Positions 6,239 to 9,391 of a stretch of DNA of 9,391 nt are shown here, piece after piece (position 1 is the stretch's first letter; each line of letters opens with the position of its first letter). Source of the stretch: Legionella sp. (GTDB taxonomy: Bacteria; Pseudomonadota; Gammaproteobacteria; Legionellales; Legionellaceae); assembly GCA_004297865.1 (NCBI GenBank), contig SCSO01000148.1, forward strand, positions 1 through 9,391, written 5' to 3'. Under the pieces are notes generated by a model. It saw nothing but the letters and a program-made list of their open reading frames with translations, was not told the DNA's origin and did no database searches. Made by a program: the position numbers and the translations under genes.

Positions 6239-6802
6239 ATGGCAATTATAAGTTCATTGGCAAATCATCTATTAGTTGCCATGCCCTCTTTAAACGACCC
6301 TAATTTTGAGCGTACCGTTATTTATGTTTGCGAACATCATGTTCAGGGTTCTGTGGGATTAATTATTAATAGACCTATGCAATTTCCTTTGTCTATCGTG
6401 TTTGAACAGCTTAAAATTGAACCAATTAAAGTAGAGCAAAATAGTCTGCCTTTGTTATTTGGGGGGCCTATACAACCGGAACGTGGTTTTGTGATTCATA
6501 AACAAATGGGTGAATGGCGTTCTAGTTTGCATTTACAAGATGGGGTGACGGTAACTACTTCTAATGATATCATTCGCGCCATTGCTCAAGATGCCGGCCC
6601 GAAAGACGTCTTAGTGACCTTGGGTTATGCGGGCTGGGTAGAAGATCAGCTAGAGAAAGAGGTCATGGATAATTTTTGGTTAGTCTGCCCATACGATCCG
6701 GCCATACTTTACGAAGTTCCTTTTGCAGATCGCTGGGAATATGCTGGATTAACTTTAGGGGTCAAAATGAATCAACTCAGCTCAAATTTCGGTCATGCCT
6801 AA
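6239..6802 (+). CDS. algH: YqgE/AlgH family protein (DUF179)
   Basis: This is a 187-residue cytoplasmic protein of the UPF0301/DUF179 family, the usual length. Family motifs are clear: an N-terminal SLANHLLVAMPSLNDPNFERTVIYVCEH, GLIINRP at 40-46, GGPIQPERGFVIH at 75-87 and LGYAGW at 128-133. In Pseudomonas the gene was linked to alginate regulation, but the biochemical role in most bacteria is unknown, so the symbol denotes family membership only. AGGGGA lies five bases before the ATG. The 3' end overlaps ruvX by eight bases (ATGCCTAA), a sign of translational coupling. The pairing with ruvX is conserved across many gammaproteobacteria. Confidence 0.93.
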   Translation: MAIISSLANHLLVAMPSLNDPNFERTVIYVCEHHVQGSVGLIINRPMQFPLSIVFEQLKIEPIKVEQNSLPLLFGGPIQPERGFVIHKQMGEWRSSLHLQDGVTVTTSNDIIRAIAQDAGPKDVLVTLGYAGWVEDQLEKEVMDNFWLVCPYDPAILYEVPFADRWEYAGLTLGVKMNQLSSNFGHA

Positions 6803-7214
6803 AGACGTATACTTAAGTTTTGATTTTGGATACAAACGCATTGGCGTCGCTGTTGGCCAACGCCTTACCTGCAGTGCCTCACCACTAATCACCCTAGACG
6901 CTAAAATGGGTACTCCTGATTGGAATGCAATTCAAAAGCTAATTAACCAATGGAAGCCAGAAGCGTTGGTGGTAGGTATTCCTACAACTATAGATGGGGA
7001 GGAGTTATATACTACTTCTCCTGCACGACGTTTTGCCAAATTATTAGGCAAACACTCTGGATTAAAAGTTCATCTCGTCGATGAAAGACTCTCCACTAAA
7101 GAGGCTCGTGGGCAACTCTTTGAACAAGGGGGCTATCGTAAAATCAAACAATCGGAGGTAGATAGCATTGCTGCTTGTGTTATACTTGAGCAGTGGTTAA
7201 ATTGTCCCGAGTGA
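6795..7214 (+). CDS. ruvX: RuvX/YqgF, putative Holliday junction resolvase / pre-16S rRNA nuclease
   Basis: This is a 139-residue RNase H-like fold nuclease of the YqgF family, implicated in processing the 5' end of 16S rRNA and in Holliday junction resolution. The acidic catalytic residues are all visible: D10 in the opening FDFGYKRIGVAVG strand pair, E97 in VDERLST and D123 in VDSIAA. The VVGIP strand (59-63) is also in place. Length and motifs are normal, so the protein should be active. The start codon lies inside the end of algH, and no separate ribosome binding site is needed if translation is coupled. pyrB follows after seven bases. Confidence 0.93.
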   Translation: MPKDVYLSFDFGYKRIGVAVGQRLTCSASPLITLDAKMGTPDWNAIQKLINQWKPEALVVGIPTTIDGEELYTTSPARRFAKLLGKHSGLKVHLVDERLSTKEARGQLFEQGGYRKIKQSEVDSIAACVILEQWLNCPE

Positions 7215-7221
7215 GATTTCA

Positions 7222-8109
7222 ATGAAACATTTTCTAGAAATAAGCCAACTATCACGTACTACTATTGAAAACCTCCTTGATCGCGCTTTATCCTTTAAGC
7301 AACAAAAAAATTACCCTTCTTATGCAAATCATACTGTAGCTAATTTATTTTATGAAAATAGCACGCGAACACGTGTTAGCTTTGAACTTGCCGCCAATCA
7401 TTTATCTATGCCGGTGGTGAATTTGGATTTACACACTTCCTCAGAAGCTAAAGGCGAAACTATTCAAGATACTATTCAGACTTTAGCAGCGATGGGGATC
7501 CAGCATTTTGTAATGCGCCATAAAGAAAACGGGCTGCAACAAAAACTTGCTGATAGTTTCGAAGATCACATTCATCTCATTAATGCAGGGGATGGAACGC
7601 ATGCTCATCCAAGCCAAGCGCTTCTAGATATGTTGACTATTTTGGAACAAAAACCGCGATTAGATCAGCTTAAAATTGCTGTGGTAGGGAACATTAAACA
7701 TTCACGCGTGGCCAACTCCTTTCAATGCATCTGTGCAGCTCTTGGGGTGAGAGAATTGGTGCTTATTTCTCCAGAGGTATGGCAACCCGAAAAACCGCAA
7801 TTCGGTAGGGTGACTCACAGTCTCCAGGAAGGGCTTGCTGAAGCAGACGTGGTAATGTGTTTGCGGGTGCAAAAAGAGCGTTTATTAGAGGGTGAGCAGC
7901 TTGATTTGGCTACTTATAGACGTGATTTCGCATTAACCAAAGACAGCCTAGCATTGGCGAAACCTGATGCAATGGTTATGCATCCTGGGCCTATGAATCG
8001 TGGTGTGGAAATTGATAGCGATGTAGCTGATGGAAAACAATCCTTTATTTTACAACAAGTTAAGAATGGCGTGTATGCGCGCATGGCCATTTTTGACACA
8101 TTAATGTAG
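7222..8109 (+). CDS. pyrB: aspartate carbamoyltransferase catalytic chain
   Basis: This cytosolic enzyme condenses carbamoyl phosphate with aspartate in the first committed step of pyrimidine synthesis. The 295-residue chain has the carbamoyl phosphate motif STRTR (47-51) within FYENSTRTRVSFE, the mobile-loop lysine K77 in SSEAKGET, HPSQALLD (129-136), the aspartate-loop LRVQKER (214-220) and HPGPMNRG (254-261). The family usually has HPTQ, so S131 is a mild substitution. The chain is compact, without the N-terminal extension of Pseudomonas PyrB. No pyrI, pyrR or pyrC is adjacent on the visible side. GAG/GTGAG overlapping the ruvX stop acts as ribosome binding site. The stop codon TAG is the first triplet of a palindromic repeat. 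Confidence 0.94.
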   Translation: MKHFLEISQLSRTTIENLLDRALSFKQQKNYPSYANHTVANLFYENSTRTRVSFELAANHLSMPVVNLDLHTSSEAKGETIQDTIQTLAAMGIQHFVMRHKENGLQQKLADSFEDHIHLINAGDGTHAHPSQALLDMLTILEQKPRLDQLKIAVVGNIKHSRVANSFQCICAALGVRELVLISPEVWQPEKPQFGRVTHSLQEGLAEADVVMCLRVQKERLLEGEQLDLATYRRDFALTKDSLALAKPDAMVMHPGPMNRGVEIDSDVADGKQSFILQQVKNGVYARMAIFDTLM

Positions 8110-8141
8110 CCTGTATTAGACGAAGTCGTAATACAGGCTAC
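8106..8141. repeat. palindromic repeat overlapping the pyrB stop codon
   Basis: Perfect 13-base arms GTAGCCTGTATTA (8106-8118) and TAATACAGGCTAC (8129-8141) flank GACGAAGTCG, itself able to pair GAC with GTC around GAA with one bulged base. The result is a long hairpin. It resembles a widespread gammaproteobacterial extragenic palindrome of the type GTAGCCTGTATTACGACGAAG. It fills the gap between convergent pyrB and comM and contains the pyrB stop codon (8107-8109). It may serve as a transcript end on both strands. Confidence 0.85.
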
Positions 8142-8146
8142 GTTGG

Positions 8147-9391
8147 TTATACCGGCATATGCAACTGATGTTTATACGACAACGCTTGCTGTAAATGCGT
8201 TAATTCCACTTTTTTGCTCTCCTGCATATCCGCAATGGTCCTGGCTACCTTCAAAAGTCGATGAAAACCCCTCGCAGAAAGCTTTAATTTCGTCATGGCT
8301 TGATTTAAAAAGCCTTGCTGCTCTTCCCCCAAGTCACAGACTTTTTCGCAGGTTTTAGGGCTTAAATGAGCGTTTATGCAATTTTGGCGTTCCATTTGGA
8401 TAGCCCGTACCTGTTTTACTCTTTCCTTAATTACAGGACTTAGCTTTTCAGGTTGGGAATTAGGCTTAATGAGCTCCTCTTGGGACAAGGCCTGAATCGT
8501 TAAATGCATATCAATACGGTCTAATAAAGGGGCGGAAAGCTTTGCCAGGTATTTGGCAATTTTATCGGGCGCGCAGATGCAATTGGCTTGATTATTTCCC
8601 CATTGGCCGCAGGGGCAGGGATTCATAGCCGCTAACAGCTGGAAGTTTGCAGGAAATTCAATTTGAGATGCAGCTCGGGAAATACAAATCTGCCCGGATT
8701 CTAAGGGTTCTCGTAGGGTTTCTAAAACATGGCGATTAAATTCGGGTAATTCATCTAAAAACAAAACACCATGATGAGCTAAAGAAATTTCCCCAGGTTT
8801 GGGTGGATTACCACCACCCACTAAAGATACCGGTGATGCTGTATGATGAGGTGCCCTAAAGGCAGGTTCACGCCATCGAGCGAAATGCGTAAGTTTCCCG
8901 CGAATAGAATTGATAGCGGCGCATTCTAGCGCCTGGCTTTCGGTTAATTCAGGTAATAAAGTATTAAATCGGCGGGCCAACATGGTTTTACCACTTCCAG
9001 GAGCACCACTTAATAAAATACTATGCCCGCCGCAGGCTGCGATTTCCATAGCGGATTTAGCATGCATTTGCCCCTTAATATCCGACCAATCCATTTCTTG
9101 TTCCAAAACCGGATTTTCTGGTCTAGGCGGTAGGCTTTGCAAAGGGGAGTCTTGGCAAAGGTAACTGCAAATTTCTCTTAAATTATTGGCAGTAAAAACC
9201 CAAGGATGACCTACCAAAGAGGCTTCTTCGGCATTAGCCTGTGCAATGATAAGCGTTTTCTGTTCATTATGAGCAGCTAAAACGGAAGGAATAATTGGGG
9301 AAATACCCCTAAGCTCACCACTTAAAGCTAATTCGGCAATAAACTCATGGCTCAATAACTTAAAATTGGGGATTTGCTGAGAGGCAGCAAG
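8147..9391 (-). CDS. comM: ComM/YifB Mg-chelatase-like AAA+ ATPase (N-terminus beyond window)
   Basis: The last 414 or so residues of ComM, a hexameric AAA+ helicase shown in Vibrio to drive branch migration during natural transformation. The frame stays open to the right edge, where it reads LAASQQIPNFKLLSHEFIAE, matching the LAASGQI...EFIGELALSGELR region of the family, so the TTG at 9355 is not a start. Roughly the first 90 residues are missing. Seen in order: ELALSGELR of the Lon-like N-domain, Walker A GAPGSGKT (8984-9007), Walker B GVLFLDELPEF, the cysteine cluster NPCPCG...CIC that probably binds zinc, LLDRIDMH with the arginine finger, and the C-terminal helical SARGFHRLLKVARTIADM. 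All key residues are intact. It is convergent with pyrB. Confidence 0.94.
   Translation of the reverse strand, partial: LAASQQIPNFKLLSHEFIAELALSGELRGISPIIPSVLAAHNEQKTLIIAQANAEEASLVGHPWVFTANNLREICSYLCQDSPLQSLPPRPENPVLEQEMDWSDIKGQMHAKSAMEIAACGGHSILLSGAPGSGKTMLARRFNTLLPELTESQALECAAINSIRGKLTHFARWREPAFRAPHHTASPVSLVGGGNPPKPGEISLAHHGVLFLDELPEFNRHVLETLREPLESGQICISRAASQIEFPANFQLLAAMNPCPCGQWGNNQANCICAPDKIAKYLAKLSAPLLDRIDMHLTIQALSQEELIKPNSQPEKLSPVIKERVKQVRAIQMERQNCINAHLSPKTCEKVCDLGEEQQGFLNQAMTKLKLSARGFHRLLKVARTIADMQESKKVELTHLQQALSYKHQLHMPV

Noticed and set aside
9355..9391. TTG at 9355 as the start of comM
   Set aside because: The same frame stays open to the window edge and encodes residues that match the internal ComM sequence, so the gene continues beyond the window.

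Overview
The window is an AT-rich, densely coded stretch of a gammaproteobacterial chromosome. It carries ten protein genes, two of them cut by the window edges, and no RNA gene, insertion sequence or CRISPR array. The block algH(yqgE)-ruvX(yqgF)-pyrB, the comM/YifB gene, the DUF47-pit pair and a 61-residue small protein of a type I associate with Coxiella and Legionella together suggest the order Legionellales or a close relative. That placement is an inference from gene content and protein character, not from a phylogenetic marker.

Layout from left to right: the 3' end of an ABC-2 type exporter permease (+); an adenosine deaminase (-); a 61-residue conserved small protein (+); a PiT phosphate transporter preceded in its operon by a PhoU-like DUF47 protein (both -); a secreted protein with a secretin N-type domain (+); a 376-residue coiled-coil and multi-membrane-segment protein of unknown function (-); the operon algH-ruvX-pyrB (+); and the C-terminal four fifths of the Mg-chelatase-like AAA+ ATPase ComM (-), which runs off the right edge. 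No intergenic gap exceeds about 145 bases.

Most genes are housekeeping: nucleotide metabolism (adenosine deaminase, aspartate carbamoyltransferase), phosphate uptake, rRNA processing or recombination (RuvX) and DNA uptake recombination (ComM). The less ordinary genes are the short secretin-like exported protein and the coiled-coil membrane protein. The latter has the architecture and acidic C-terminus often seen in Dot/Icm type IV effectors, but this is only a hypothesis.

The most striking non-coding pattern is that all four convergent gene junctions (576-670, 1929-1967, 4832-4962, 8110-8146) hold long, near-perfect palindromic repeats of at least three sequence families. I found no comparable palindrome in the three divergent gaps or the three co-directional junctions. 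In two cases (pyrB and the coiled-coil gene) the repeat supplies the TAG stop codon of the adjoining gene. These look like REP/BIME-type extragenic palindromes that serve, or are tolerated, as bidirectional transcript ends.
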